Source of the DNA: Saccharofermentans sp.
GTDB taxonomy: Bacteria; Bacillota; Clostridia; Saccharofermentanales; Saccharofermentanaceae
DNA length: 64,000 nucleotides
Direction: 5' to 3'
NCBI GenBank assembly: GCA_024403675.1
Contig: JAKSRH010000004.1
Location: 1 to 64,000, forward strand
In this document: one piece after another, positions 8,728 to 16,730 of the stretch
Position numbering within the stretch: position 1 is the stretch's first letter
How the letters are laid out: the number at the start of each line of letters is the position of its first letter
Translations under genes and position numbers: made by a program
Notes under the pieces: model-generated
The model's database searches: none
Told to the model about the DNA's origin: nothing
What the model saw: the letters and a program-made list of their open reading frames with translations, nothing else

Positions 8728-10512
8728 ATGGAGATTAGGAATTTATCAGGATATAGTTCATTGGTTGTGGACTATTCTATAATTAGAGAGTTTGGGGGGA
8801 CTTCTCTTTTTAAAGAGTTCCTTGACCTTATTGTATCTAATAATAAGGCTGTTTATGTTAGTAAAGCTTTTAAGCTCCTACATTATTGTGTTATCCACCA
8901 GGCTGATAAGAAGTATTCATACGTAGCAGAAGCTATGCGTGATTTTTGTGCTGTTTTGCTTCCTAATAAGCAGCTTCATTCAGTTCAGTCTACAGACACA
9001 GTTGAATTCCTTGGCAAGGTAAGTGATATTGAGAATTCATGTCTTATTGTTACTGAGCACTCTATTTTTACTAAGCGTTTGTTAGAGCTTAAGCCAGATT
9101 ATAAGAAAGATATTTGCGTAATTGGACAGGATGGGTTCGAGATTTATCATGGCGTTGAAGATCTTGTTAGTAATTTCCCAGTTCCAGTTATTAGTCCTCT
9201 TGCATCTGTAAATAAGTATCTTGATGCACCAGTTTATTGTAATGTCGGTGATGTTGTTGTTACTGGACGTAAGCAGAATATTACTCTTACTAAGAGAATA
9301 AGTAGTGGTGCAGAGGGAATGGTATTTAATACTGATTCTCCTAAGGTAGTTGCTAAGATTTACCATAAGGGTGTTATTACACCTCTTCGTTGGAGTAAGT
9401 TGAAGCAGATGGTTTCATTGGGTATCAATAGTATTGGTATTTGCTGGCCTCAGGATCTTATTTACTATAGAGATGTGCCTGTAGGTTATACAATGAATCT
9501 TGGTAAGGGTCGTACTCTTGGTAATGTATTTGATGGTCCAGATGCTATTACAGAAAGCTTCCCTGAGTGGACTAGAATCGATGTTGTTAATACTCTTGTA
9601 GATCTTATCGAGAAGTATCTCTATCTTCATATGCACGACATTATTGCTGGTGATATCCAGATGAAGAATGCACTTCTTTATTCTTCTAATTCTGTTTATC
9701 TTATCGATATGGATAGTGCTCAGGTTGGTAATTTGCCTTGCCCTGTTGGTACAGAAGAGTTTACAGACCCTGAGCTTTGGGGTAAGAACTTTGCAGGTTT
9801 CTTACGTCAGTTGAAGGATGAGGATTATTCTATTGCAATGCTTGTATTCTCTATTCTTTTCTGTGGATTACATCCATATGCTACTAGAATGGGTGCTGAT
9901 ACACTTCGTGAAGAGATTCTAGAGAAGAATTTCCCATATTTGCTCGATAATTCTTCTGATGAACATATTCCGAAGGGTGGATATAATTACATTTGGGAGT
10001 ATTTACCAGCTAAGATTAGAGAGATGCTTTATGGTGTCTTTAAAGAAGGTAAGAAATACGAGGCTCTTGTCTGGTATGAGGCTGTTGTAGCTTATAAGGA
10101 TGCATTGTCTGCACATCAGATTGAAGATGAAGAAGCATACAAGGTTTTCCCTAAGATGAATTACAAGAAGGCAGAGACTGTAGTTAATACTGGTGCTCCT
10201 GAAGGTCTTAAGAATCCTACATTTAAGACAAAGTTTGCAGGTATTAATAGTAGCGCTGTGTATCAGCCTACACCATTAGTTAATAATGCTCCAAAAGCAA
10301 CAAACACTAATAGTGCTACTACAAATAATACTTCTAGTAGCCCATCGTCTGCATTTACAGGATATGGTTCAGGTGCAAGTCCATTTGTACCAAAGGGTGC
10401 TTCCACAACACCTACAAATAGACCTAATAATACACCTACAAATACACCACCACCTGCTAGTGAAGATAAGGGCGGTATTTTGAATAAATTTAAGAAAGGC
10501 CTTTTCGGCTAA
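8728..10512 (+). CDS. Ser/Thr-type protein kinase of a TerY/YegI-like triad, with possible PIN-like N-terminus
   Basis: The protein has 594 residues. Residues about 1-150 form an alpha/beta domain with a PIN-like pattern: acidic strand end VVDYSII, then SDIENSCLIVTEHSIFTKRLLEL. The fold assignment is an inference. The kinase domain spans about 185-440: Gly-rich loop SSGAEGMVF, Lys210 in VAKIYHK, catalytic AGDIQMKNALL with Asp309, and metal-binding LIDMDSAQ with Asp327 and Asp329 where most kinases have DFG. This form is typical of YegI-like kinases found with vWA and PP2C partners. The C-terminal 110 residues are low-complexity Asn/Thr/Pro/Ser, ending in a basic KFKKGLFG. It is the first gene of a four-gene unit, and the vWA gene follows after 18 bases. 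The ATG has no ribosome site; see the promoter entry. Confidence 0.75.
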   Translation: MEIRNLSGYSSLVVDYSIIREFGGTSLFKEFLDLIVSNNKAVYVSKAFKLLHYCVIHQADKKYSYVAEAMRDFCAVLLPNKQLHSVQSTDTVEFLGKVSDIENSCLIVTEHSIFTKRLLELKPDYKKDICVIGQDGFEIYHGVEDLVSNFPVPVISPLASVNKYLDAPVYCNVGDVVVTGRKQNITLTKRISSGAEGMVFNTDSPKVVAKIYHKGVITPLRWSKLKQMVSLGINSIGICWPQDLIYYRDVPVGYTMNLGKGRTLGNVFDGPDAITESFPEWTRIDVVNTLVDLIEKYLYLHMHDIIAGDIQMKNALLYSSNSVYLIDMDSAQVGNLPCPVGTEEFTDPELWGKNFAGFLRQLKDEDYSIAMLVFSILFCGLHPYATRMGADTLREEILEKNFPYLLDNSSDEHIPKGGYNYIWEYLPAKIREMLYGVFKEGKKYEALVWYEAVVAYKDALSAHQIEDEEAYKVFPKMNYKKAETVVNTGAPEGLKNPTFKTKFAGINSSAVYQPTPLVNNAPKATNTNSATTNNTSSSPSSAFTGYGSGASPFVPKGASTTPTNRPNNTPTNTPPPASEDKGGILNKFKKGLFG

Positions 10513-10530
10513 ACTTGGAGGATAGATATA

Positions 10531-11253
10531 ATGGCTGAAGCGTTTAGTGCATCTGATTTTGGTAATAGTACAAAGAGAAGATTACCTATTTGTTTTTGTC
10601 TTGATACATCAGGATCTATGTTAGGAAATCCTATTCAGCAGCTTAACATGGGACTTTCTAACTTTGTTGCTTCCATTAAGGCTAATGATGATACAAAGTC
10701 TGCTACAGATATTGCCATTGTTACTTTTGGTTCTTCTGTAGAGATTGTTATGCCATTTGGAAAGATTAAGGATGAGGGTATTCCAGAAATTTCTGCATCT
10801 ACTACTCTTACTCCTATTGGTGAAGGTATCCTTACAGCTCTTGAGCTTCTTAATGCTCGTAAGGAAGGATATAAGGATCTTGGTATTAAGTACTATCAGC
10901 CATGGCTTGTAGTAATTACAGATGGTGCTCCACAGGGCCCTAATGCGATGGCTAATATGAATCTTGCTATTGAGGCATGTAATGAGCTTGAGAAGAATGA
11001 TAAGCTTGTTATTTTTAATATCGGCGTAGGTAATAGCGTTGATTTCGATATTTTGAAGAAGCTTTCACTTAAGAGAGAAGAGCCAATTTCTGTATCATCA
11101 TCTGACTTTGGTAAGCTCTTTGAGTTCCTTGGTTCTTCAAGTTCTTCTGTAGTATCTTCTGGAATGAGTGATGATGCTCTTTATAACATTAATACTGAGC
11201 CAGAAGGTGAGTCTGTTGATGTTGACGACTTCTTTAAGTTCATGGAAGAGTGA
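10531..11253 (+). CDS. TerY-like von Willebrand A domain protein
   Basis: This is a 240-residue cytosolic vWA protein. The metal-ion-dependent adhesion site is complete: DTSGS at residues 25-29, a Thr in STTLTPIGEG, and the downstream Asp in VVITDGAPQG. TerY/YegL proteins of this kind occur in triads with a PP2C phosphatase and a kinase and are thought to act as metal-dependent scaffolds or as phosphorylation targets in stress signalling. Here the kinase is immediately upstream and the phosphatase immediately downstream. The C-terminus is Ser-rich (SSSSSVVSS) and then acidic (DVDDFFKFMEE), a possible target region for the kinase, which is an inference. The ribosome site is TTGGAGGATAG ahead of the ATG. 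Confidence 0.85.
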   Translation: MAEAFSASDFGNSTKRRLPICFCLDTSGSMLGNPIQQLNMGLSNFVASIKANDDTKSATDIAIVTFGSSVEIVMPFGKIKDEGIPEISASTTLTPIGEGILTALELLNARKEGYKDLGIKYYQPWLVVITDGAPQGPNAMANMNLAIEACNELEKNDKLVIFNIGVGNSVDFDILKKLSLKREEPISVSSSDFGKLFEFLGSSSSSVVSSGMSDDALYNINTEPEGESVDVDDFFKFMEE

Positions 11254-11258
11254 TACTT

Positions 11259-12380
11259 ATGGCAAATAAGATTGCAGCAGTTACATTAACCGGTCAAAAG
11301 CATAAGAACCGTGATATTCCATGTGAAGATTCTTCTCTCGCTATTTCTAAGAATGGCGTAGATGTTGTTGTTGTCGCAGATGGTGCTGGTAGTAAGCAGT
11401 ATACTCATGCGAAGTATGGTTCTAAAGCTGCGACAGAAGCTATTGCTGAGCTTATTACTGAGCATTTTGATGCTATTTATAATGAGAATAGAGAAGCTGC
11501 TATTAAGACTATTGTTATTGCAGCAGTTCACGTTAAGTTTGCAGCACTTATTGAAGAGTTTAAGCTTGATTCTATTGAGAGACTTTCATGTACACTTCTT
11601 TTTGTGGCAGTTAAGGATAGACGTGTTATCGTAGGTCATTTGGGTGACGGACTTATTGTTAGAGTATCATCTTCAGGTGTAAGTCCACTTACAATGCCTC
11701 AGAATGATTTGGCTGGACATACATATTTCGTTACTGCTAATCATGCTGCAGATTATATGAGAGTAGTTAAGACAACTACTGATGATATTCATGCCATTGC
11801 TCTTATGTCTGATGGTGTTCAGGATTCAGTTTATGATGAGAATTCTGGTCTTGTTAAGCCGGTTGTTGCACGTATGGTCGAGACATTAAAGAATGGCAGA
11901 GAAGAAGCAGAGAAAGAAATTTCTGATATTGTTGAAAAATATATCGTAGGTGGATCTAATAATAGTGATGATTCATCGTTCGGTGTTCTTTATATTGAGA
12001 ATACAGTAGCACCTAATTCACAGGGACTTCCTGGTAATGCTGATGCTTTCCCAAGAGGAACAGAGACTTTTAAGGATTTACAGATGCTTATGGTCGAAGA
12101 TGTTAAGAAAGCTAAGAAAATTATTTTAGATGCTGCTAATAATGAAGCACCTTCTGAGTCAAAGGGAAATGAAGACGAAGATGAAGTTAAGAGTGCTGAA
12201 GAAAGGGTAGATACAAAAGTATCTGAGGAGCCAGTTAATGAATCAGCAAAAGATACTGATGCTGATACAAAGGCTCCAGATAGTAAGTCAGAAAGTAAAC
12301 CAAAGAATACTTTGGCTATGATTATGACTGCTATTGCTGTAATTGAGTTAATTGTAATCGTTGTGTTGGCTATTAAGTGA
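11259..12380 (+). CDS. PP2C-type protein phosphatase with C-terminal membrane anchor
   Basis: This is a metal-dependent Ser/Thr phosphatase of 373 residues and the likely antagonist of the kinase two genes upstream. Conserved PP2C metal ligands appear as VADGAGSKQY, GHLGDGL, LMSDGVQDSV and SNNSDDSSFGV. Residues about 270-350 are an acidic, low-complexity linker, and the last 23 residues are a single hydrophobic segment ending in a Lys. This makes it a tail-anchored protein with the catalytic domain in the cytoplasm. A GTG at 11250 is in frame, but GGAAG at 11244-11248 is far better placed for the ATG at 11259. The vWA stop codon lies between the two candidate starts, so the genes are tightly coupled. 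Confidence 0.85.
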   Translation: MANKIAAVTLTGQKHKNRDIPCEDSSLAISKNGVDVVVVADGAGSKQYTHAKYGSKAATEAIAELITEHFDAIYNENREAAIKTIVIAAVHVKFAALIEEFKLDSIERLSCTLLFVAVKDRRVIVGHLGDGLIVRVSSSGVSPLTMPQNDLAGHTYFVTANHAADYMRVVKTTTDDIHAIALMSDGVQDSVYDENSGLVKPVVARMVETLKNGREEAEKEISDIVEKYIVGGSNNSDDSSFGVLYIENTVAPNSQGLPGNADAFPRGTETFKDLQMLMVEDVKKAKKIILDAANNEAPSESKGNEDEDEVKSAEERVDTKVSEEPVNESAKDTDADTKAPDSKSESKPKNTLAMIMTAIAVIELIVIVVLAIK

Positions 12381-12406
12381 TTAATGGTTCCTGGGGAGGA
12401 AATAAA

Positions 12407-13399
12407 ATGAACGAGAGAAAGTATGAAATACTTCCAGGTACAAAGGTACCTGATTTGAAGTCGATTATTATGGCGGCTTCTGATTTTTCTGTTTCAGGCG
12501 TTGAAGACGTTGAAGTTAAGGGAAAGAATATTTCTAATTCAAATAGTTCCAGTGGACCAGTTAAGGTTACTGGTGCAGCTGTGGATGAGCTCAATAAGCT
12601 TGGTAATCAGGTTGCTGAAGAAGAAGAGAGAGCTGCTGAAGAGAGCCGTCGTAAGATGGAAGAAATTAAGAAACAGGTTTATACTCCTGACTTAAGTGAT
12701 CTTAAGAAGGCTGCAGAAGAGCAGATGACACCTGAAAAGCGTGAAGCAATTGAGAAAGAGCAGGAAGCCCTCGAGGCTGCAAGAGCAGAGGAAGCAGCAA
12801 AGCAGAAAGCTAGAGAAGAGCGTCGTATGCAGCAGCAGAAAGTTCTTGAAGAAAGCCTTGCTCGTAAAGCTGCTGAAGCAGAAGCTAAGGCTGCTAAGGA
12901 AGCTGAGGAAGAAGCTGCAAGACTTCAGGCTGAAAAGGAAGAAAAGAAACGTAAGGCTAGAGAAGAAGCTGCAGCTAGAGCTGAAGCTCGTAAGAATGAG
13001 AAGCCTGCACAGGATGAAGATTATAAGGCTTGGGTAAGAGCTAAGAAGGAAGCTGCTATGGCTGAGGCTGCAGAAAAAGAAGCTGCAACAAAGGCTTCGG
13101 AAGTTGTAGAAGACGTTGCACCTGTAGTTCAGGAAGTTGTTGAACAGCCTAAGCAGGAAGAGCCTGAAGATGAATACAAGGCATGGGTAAGAGCTAAGAA
13201 AGAAGCTGCTATGGCCGAAGCTGCAGAAAAGGCTGCTAAGGAAGCTGCAAAAGCTGCTGCAAAGGATTCTAAGCCAGAGGCAAATGTTAAACCTGATTCA
13301 AAGCCAGATCCAAAGCCAACACCTGCTGGTTCCGCTCCAATTGTTCCTGAAAGTGATGAGGAGCAGCAGACACTTGATGACTTTAGCGAGTTCCTTTAA
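12407..13399 (+). CDS. Ala/Glu/Lys-rich coiled-coil protein, fourth gene of the kinase/vWA/PP2C unit
   Basis: The protein has 330 residues and I do not recognise a family. The first 70 residues are mixed (EILPGTKVPDLKSIIMAAS) and may fold. Residues about 75-205 and 265-295 are long charged helices of Ala, Glu, Lys and Arg, strongly coiled-coil-like. A block beginning YKAWVRAKKEAAMAEA occurs twice, at about residues 207 and 255, separated by an acidic Val/Pro stretch. The tail is Pro/Lys-rich and ends with an acidic DDFSEFL motif similar in character to the end of the vWA protein. The start at 12407 follows GGGGAGGAAATAAA; an earlier in-frame GTG at 12377 lacks a site. A rho-independent terminator follows, so this is the last gene of the operon. 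It may be a scaffold or substrate of the kinase. Confidence 0.7.
   Translation: MNERKYEILPGTKVPDLKSIIMAASDFSVSGVEDVEVKGKNISNSNSSSGPVKVTGAAVDELNKLGNQVAEEEERAAEESRRKMEEIKKQVYTPDLSDLKKAAEEQMTPEKREAIEKEQEALEAARAEEAAKQKAREERRMQQQKVLEESLARKAAEAEAKAAKEAEEEAARLQAEKEEKKRKAREEAAARAEARKNEKPAQDEDYKAWVRAKKEAAMAEAAEKEAATKASEVVEDVAPVVQEVVEQPKQEEPEDEYKAWVRAKKEAAMAEAAEKAAKEAAKAAAKDSKPEANVKPDSKPDPKPTPAGSAPIVPESDEEQQTLDDFSEFL
13021..13233 (+). repeat. Imperfect direct repeat within the coiled-coil gene
   Basis: Two copies of about 65 bases, at about 13021-13084 and 13169-13233, encode nearly identical helices beginning YKAWVRAKKEAAMAEA. The copies differ mostly at third codon positions, so the protein sequence appears to be kept by selection after an internal duplication. 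Confidence 0.8.
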
Positions 13400-13425
13400 T
13401 TAGTCATTATATTGTGTTTTTAATT

Positions 13426-13462
13426 ACGACTGTCTGATTTTTTATTAGACAGTCGTTTATTA
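13426..13462 (+). terminator. Rho-independent terminator of the kinase/vWA/PP2C operon
   Basis: A perfect 10-base stem, ACGACTGTCT (13426-13435) with AGACAGTCGT (13447-13456), encloses an 11-base T-rich loop and is followed by TTATTATT. It lies 27 bases after the stop codon of the coiled-coil gene and separates this operon from the XrtG locus. Confidence 0.8.
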
Positions 13463-13528
13463 TTCGTCAAATGTGAACAAAAATGTTAATTCTCATTTAT
13501 TTTTAACATATCTGTATTATTACAGGAG

Positions 13529-13545
13529 TATAATTAGGGTGAGGT
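13529..13545 (+). promoter_or_regulatory. Possible -10 element and ribosome site at the start of the XrtG locus
   Basis: A TATAAT occurs at 13529-13534 in the 94-base AT-rich gap after the terminator. No -35 element at the right distance was found, and it lies only 16 bases before the ATG at 13551. GGGTGAGG beside it is a good ribosome site. A promoter somewhere in 13460-13530 is expected, but its exact place is uncertain. Confidence 0.3.
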
Positions 13546-13550
13546 TAGGT

Positions 13551-13979
13551 ATGAATAAGTATATTGAATTAACATTTCGATTTAATTCGTCACATAGTAA
13601 TGTCGGAGATAAGTTGGAAAGACATTTCCATACATTCTCTATGACTCTTACAATTGATTATGTTACTAAGGAAATCGAGAATACGGTTGTTCGATATATA
13701 AATGAATTTCTGAATCAATTTAATGATAAGTATCTTGATGAATTGGATTATTTTAAAGGTGTTTATCCAAGTATAGAGACAATTGGCGATTGCTTTTTTG
13801 ATTCTATACAGCATTTACTTAGTAAAATGAATGTTAACCTATTGCAGTTAAGCATTTCGGATAGTCCTTTAAAAGCTTATCTTGTTGGTGACAGACTTAT
13901 GCTTCCTAATCTTAACGATAATATTAGCAATAAGAATTTTGCACTTATGATGAAGTTCTTGGAGCGAAGTGGAAACTAA
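13551..13979 (+). CDS. 6-pyruvoyl-tetrahydropterin synthase-related protein, XrtG locus (copy 1)
   Basis: This is a 142-residue protein of the T-fold PTPS/QueD family. The three zinc-binding His are kept, in FNSSHS (His15) and HFH (His25, His27). The catalytic Cys normally just before the HxH motif and the rest of the QueD active-site signature are not visible. The reaction is therefore unlikely to be that of queuosine or biopterin synthesis. PTPS-related proteins are a recognised companion of XrtG-type exosortases in Firmicutes. It opens the seven-gene XrtG locus, with the substrate gene 11 bases downstream. The ATG at 13551 is chosen because GGGTGAGG lies just upstream and the family N-terminus (KYIELTFRF) begins there. 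An upstream in-frame ATG at 13473 would add residues without homology to copy 2. Confidence 0.75.
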   Translation: MNKYIELTFRFNSSHSNVGDKLERHFHTFSMTLTIDYVTKEIENTVVRYINEFLNQFNDKYLDELDYFKGVYPSIETIGDCFFDSIQHLLSKMNVNLLQLSISDSPLKAYLVGDRLMLPNLNDNISNKNFALMMKFLERSGN

Positions 13980-13990
13980 GGAGGCAATGT

Positions 13991-14725
13991 ATGAAGAGAT
14001 TTATAAATAAGTTATTTGTTGCAACTATTACATCTGCCATGGTTTTTTCTTCTTTGACAGGAATTGTTTTAGCTGATAATGGTGCTAATCCATCATCTTC
14101 AATTGTAATTGATGGTTTGTATGATGATTGGAATAATGTACCAGTTCAGGAGATTACATATACAGGATACAATGGTACAGATATTCATGTTGGTCAGATT
14201 TATACTGATGGTGAGTATATGTATGTACACTTTAAGGTAAGTGATTTGTATTCATCAGAAATGCCTTTAGGACAGTTTTATTTAACTGTTAATGGTGTTA
14301 CACAGGAAATGCATATTTTCCCAGATAATAATTTCTGGGGTAGTGTTAACCAGGGTAATCCAGGATCTTTTAATAACTTATCAGTAGGCGTAAGAGGTCA
14401 GGCAACTAATTGGCAACCAACTACTTTGGCTGGTGAGTGCATCCTTAATTGTTATAATGCACCTTGGTATTCTGGAAATGATAAAAAGGGATCAGAATTT
14501 GAGTTTAAGGTGAAATTAGAAGATGTGGCTAATGCATATGGTACACATCCTGAGTCCATGGGCACAATAACAATTACCAATACATCTTTGGGTACAGAAG
14601 GCGTATCTATTGCTGGCACTCCTACTGGTCCAATTATTGGTGTTGCAATAGGCTCTATTATTGCTATGGGCGGCGCTTATGTCGCATTAAAGAGGAAGAA
14701 TACGGAAACTTTGGAAAAGTCATAA
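13991..14725 (+). CDS. Firmicu-CTERM-type surface protein, likely substrate of XrtG
   Basis: The protein has 244 residues. It has an N-terminal signal peptide (basic MKRFINK, hydrophobic core, cleavage near LADN at about 29). A mature domain follows, beginning VIDGLYDDWNNVPVQEITYTG, which resembles the opening of CBM9/DOMON-like sugar-binding folds, an inference from the DGxxDDW pattern. The C-terminus has the three-part layout of a sorting signal: short motif GTPTGP, a hydrophobic segment of about 20 residues, and a basic KRKN tail. This matches the Firmicu-CTERM signal, known as a rare, usually single protein per genome coded beside XrtG. The next gene downstream is XrtG. The start is set by AAGGAGGCAATGT. 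Confidence 0.8.
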   Translation: MKRFINKLFVATITSAMVFSSLTGIVLADNGANPSSSIVIDGLYDDWNNVPVQEITYTGYNGTDIHVGQIYTDGEYMYVHFKVSDLYSSEMPLGQFYLTVNGVTQEMHIFPDNNFWGSVNQGNPGSFNNLSVGVRGQATNWQPTTLAGECILNCYNAPWYSGNDKKGSEFEFKVKLEDVANAYGTHPESMGTITITNTSLGTEGVSIAGTPTGPIIGVAIGSIIAMGGAYVALKRKNTETLEKS

Positions 14726-14744
14726 GATTTCCGTAGATATTAGT

Positions 14745-15335
14745 ATGAGAATAATACTTATATTATTTATATTATTGTGGATTTATATTCTTTCTGTGCT
14801 ATATAGATCCAAGAATAGTTTTTTCTATTATCTAGTTGGAAGCGTTGGTTTATTTACTTTTTCAATGATAATTATAGAGCCTTTTGCTGTGCCTATTTTA
14901 CAGAAAAATGTAGCTGCGGTAGCAGGTGTGATAGGTGATTTAACAGGAATTTATTCGTCTTATTTTAATTCTGGAATTCTTTTTATTTCTCATAATGCCA
15001 CGAATCTATCTTTGTTTATTGATTTTGAGTGTTCTGGTGTTATTGAAATAATTGCGTTCATTTCTTTGTTAGCATTCTTTGGTATTTACGATATATATGA
15101 GCGTGTGATTATAGGATTTGTAGGAACTATTATGATATTTGTCTTTAATGTTTTAAGGATATTTATTATTTGTATTTCTGTATATATAGGTGGTATGAAT
15201 ATCTATTTTGTGGCACATACCATCATTGGTAGATTGTTCTTTTATGTGTGCACAGTATTTTTATATTTTTATGTGTTTACTAAGTCTCAAATTATAAGAC
15301 AAAAGTTAGGAGGTATTAAGCATGACAATACTTAA
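14745..15335 (+). CDS. xrtG: Exosortase family protein XrtG
   Basis: This is a 196-residue integral membrane protein with about six hydrophobic segments. The three catalytic residues of the exosortase/archaeosortase family are visible and in order: Cys96 in FECSG, Arg138 in FNVLRI, and His158 in VAHTIIGRLFFY. Exosortases are transpeptidases that cut C-terminal sorting signals and transfer the protein to a cell-surface acceptor. XrtG is the Gram-positive form; its acceptor is not known. It sits directly after its presumed substrate and overlaps the glycosyltransferase gene by 14 bases. No good ribosome site is seen before the ATG, so translation may depend on the substrate gene upstream. The gene is very AT-rich compared with housekeeping genes in the window. 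Confidence 0.88.
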   Translation: MRIILILFILLWIYILSVLYRSKNSFFYYLVGSVGLFTFSMIIIEPFAVPILQKNVAAVAGVIGDLTGIYSSYFNSGILFISHNATNLSLFIDFECSGVIEIIAFISLLAFFGIYDIYERVIIGFVGTIMIFVFNVLRIFIICISVYIGGMNIYFVAHTIIGRLFFYVCTVFLYFYVFTKSQIIRQKLGGIKHDNT

Positions 15336-16704
15336 TCACTTCTTTCATAGCGAAATTATATTTTGGGCAGCTTGGATAATCATACCTGTGATAATGGAAA
15401 TTATTCCTACTATAGGTAACTTTTTTATATTGCTTTATAAAAGAACTGTTGTAAAAAACAAAACTGAAAATCTAGCTACTCCAGAGATAACAGTTATTAT
15501 TCCTATTTATAATTCTGCCGACACATTAAGAAACTGCATAAAGTCCGTATATGACTGTAATTATCCTAATGATAAGTTGATGGTTCTTCTTGCAAATAAC
15601 GAGACTAAGGATAATAGCTTTGAAGTATTTAAAGAATGCCAGTCGGAATTTAGTGACTTAAGAATGAGTTGGATTAACGCACAGCAGGGTAAGTCTAAAG
15701 CTTTAAATCTTGCTCTTTTTAACGCTGAAGGCGTATACGTAATTCATATAGATAGTGATGGTGTTCTAGAAAAGTCTGCTTTATATAATATGATTCGTTT
15801 CTTTGAGACACATCCTGATATTCATTGCGTCACAGGTACAGTACTAACTAACCCTGAATTAATCGACGATACAAAAGGATTCTTCAAACGCTTATTTCGT
15901 AAAATGGAGTTTGGAGAATATTGTCAGGCCTTTTTATCAGGTCGTAATTTTCAGTCTGAATTAAATAGTGTATTTACAGTTTCTGGTGCTTTTTCTGGTT
16001 TTAGAAGATCCGCTATTATGAAGACTGAACTTTATAACTTCGAGACTTTATGTGAAGATACTCACGTAACATTTCAAATTAGAGATAACTTGAAAAAGAG
16101 AGTTGCACTTTGTAGTGATGCGATATTTTTTGTAGATCCTATTGAAGACGTAAACAGATTGTATGTTCAAAGACAGAGATGGCAAATAGGTGAGCTTGAA
16201 GTATTGCATATGTTTAGAGATGAAAAAGCTATGAACATAGGAAGTCATTACTTAAGGGATTTTGTAGTAAGACTTGTTGTGTTTGATCATACTTTTGCAT
16301 TTCCTAGAATGATTTGGTATTTCGCATTACTTGCCTTGGCTTTGATTAACTATCCTTTAAGACTGATTGTAATTTCAGTTATTTTGCTTTTTATCCTTTA
16401 TAGTATTGCAAATTTGCTTTTGCATATTTGTATTACTATGTTTCTTAAGGACTTTAAGGAATTGCGAAGATATTACTTTAGAAAGTGGTATTTAATATTC
16501 CTTCTTCCAATATTTAATTTTATTACGTTCTGGTTCAGATTTGCAGGAATTATTAACTCTATATATCAGACGGAAAGAGTGTGGACTACACGTAATTTTA
16601 CACAGGAAAGAAACGATTTTATCGAAGTAATCAGGCATGATTTTTCAATATGTATGAATTTTATAAATAGAATAAGAATGCATGTTAACGATTCAGAATC
16701 TTAG
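15322..16704 (+). CDS. Membrane glycosyltransferase family 2, XrtG-associated
   Basis: This is a 460-residue processive-type GT2 enzyme. One hydrophobic segment (15-35) precedes the GT-A catalytic domain: TVIIPIYNSADTL, the nucleotide-sugar site IHIDSDGVL, the acceptor-side LCEDTHVTF, and VQRQRWQIGE, a Q-x-x-R-W motif typical of cellulose and hyaluronan synthase relatives. Three or four transmembrane segments follow (about 315-400). Enzymes of this build polymerise and export a glycan across the membrane. The tight linkage to XrtG, including a 14-base overlap, suggests it makes the glycan to which the substrate is attached or which it accompanies; this is an inference. The ribosome site AGGAGGT lies inside the xrtG 3' end. 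Confidence 0.85.
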   Translation: MTILNHFFHSEIIFWAAWIIIPVIMEIIPTIGNFFILLYKRTVVKNKTENLATPEITVIIPIYNSADTLRNCIKSVYDCNYPNDKLMVLLANNETKDNSFEVFKECQSEFSDLRMSWINAQQGKSKALNLALFNAEGVYVIHIDSDGVLEKSALYNMIRFFETHPDIHCVTGTVLTNPELIDDTKGFFKRLFRKMEFGEYCQAFLSGRNFQSELNSVFTVSGAFSGFRRSAIMKTELYNFETLCEDTHVTFQIRDNLKKRVALCSDAIFFVDPIEDVNRLYVQRQRWQIGELEVLHMFRDEKAMNIGSHYLRDFVVRLVVFDHTFAFPRMIWYFALLALALINYPLRLIVISVILLFILYSIANLLLHICITMFLKDFKELRRYYFRKWYLIFLLPIFNFITFWFRFAGIINSIYQTERVWTTRNFTQERNDFIEVIRHDFSICMNFINRIRMHVNDSES

Positions 16705-16730
16705 TTAGTAGTAGTTATTGAGGGTTAAAG

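Noticed and set aside
12741-13037. Second frame of about 98 codons inside the coiled-coil gene
   Set aside because: It is the +1 shadow of a repetitive Ala/Glu/Lys coding sequence, giving Lys/Arg/Leu-rich nonsense.
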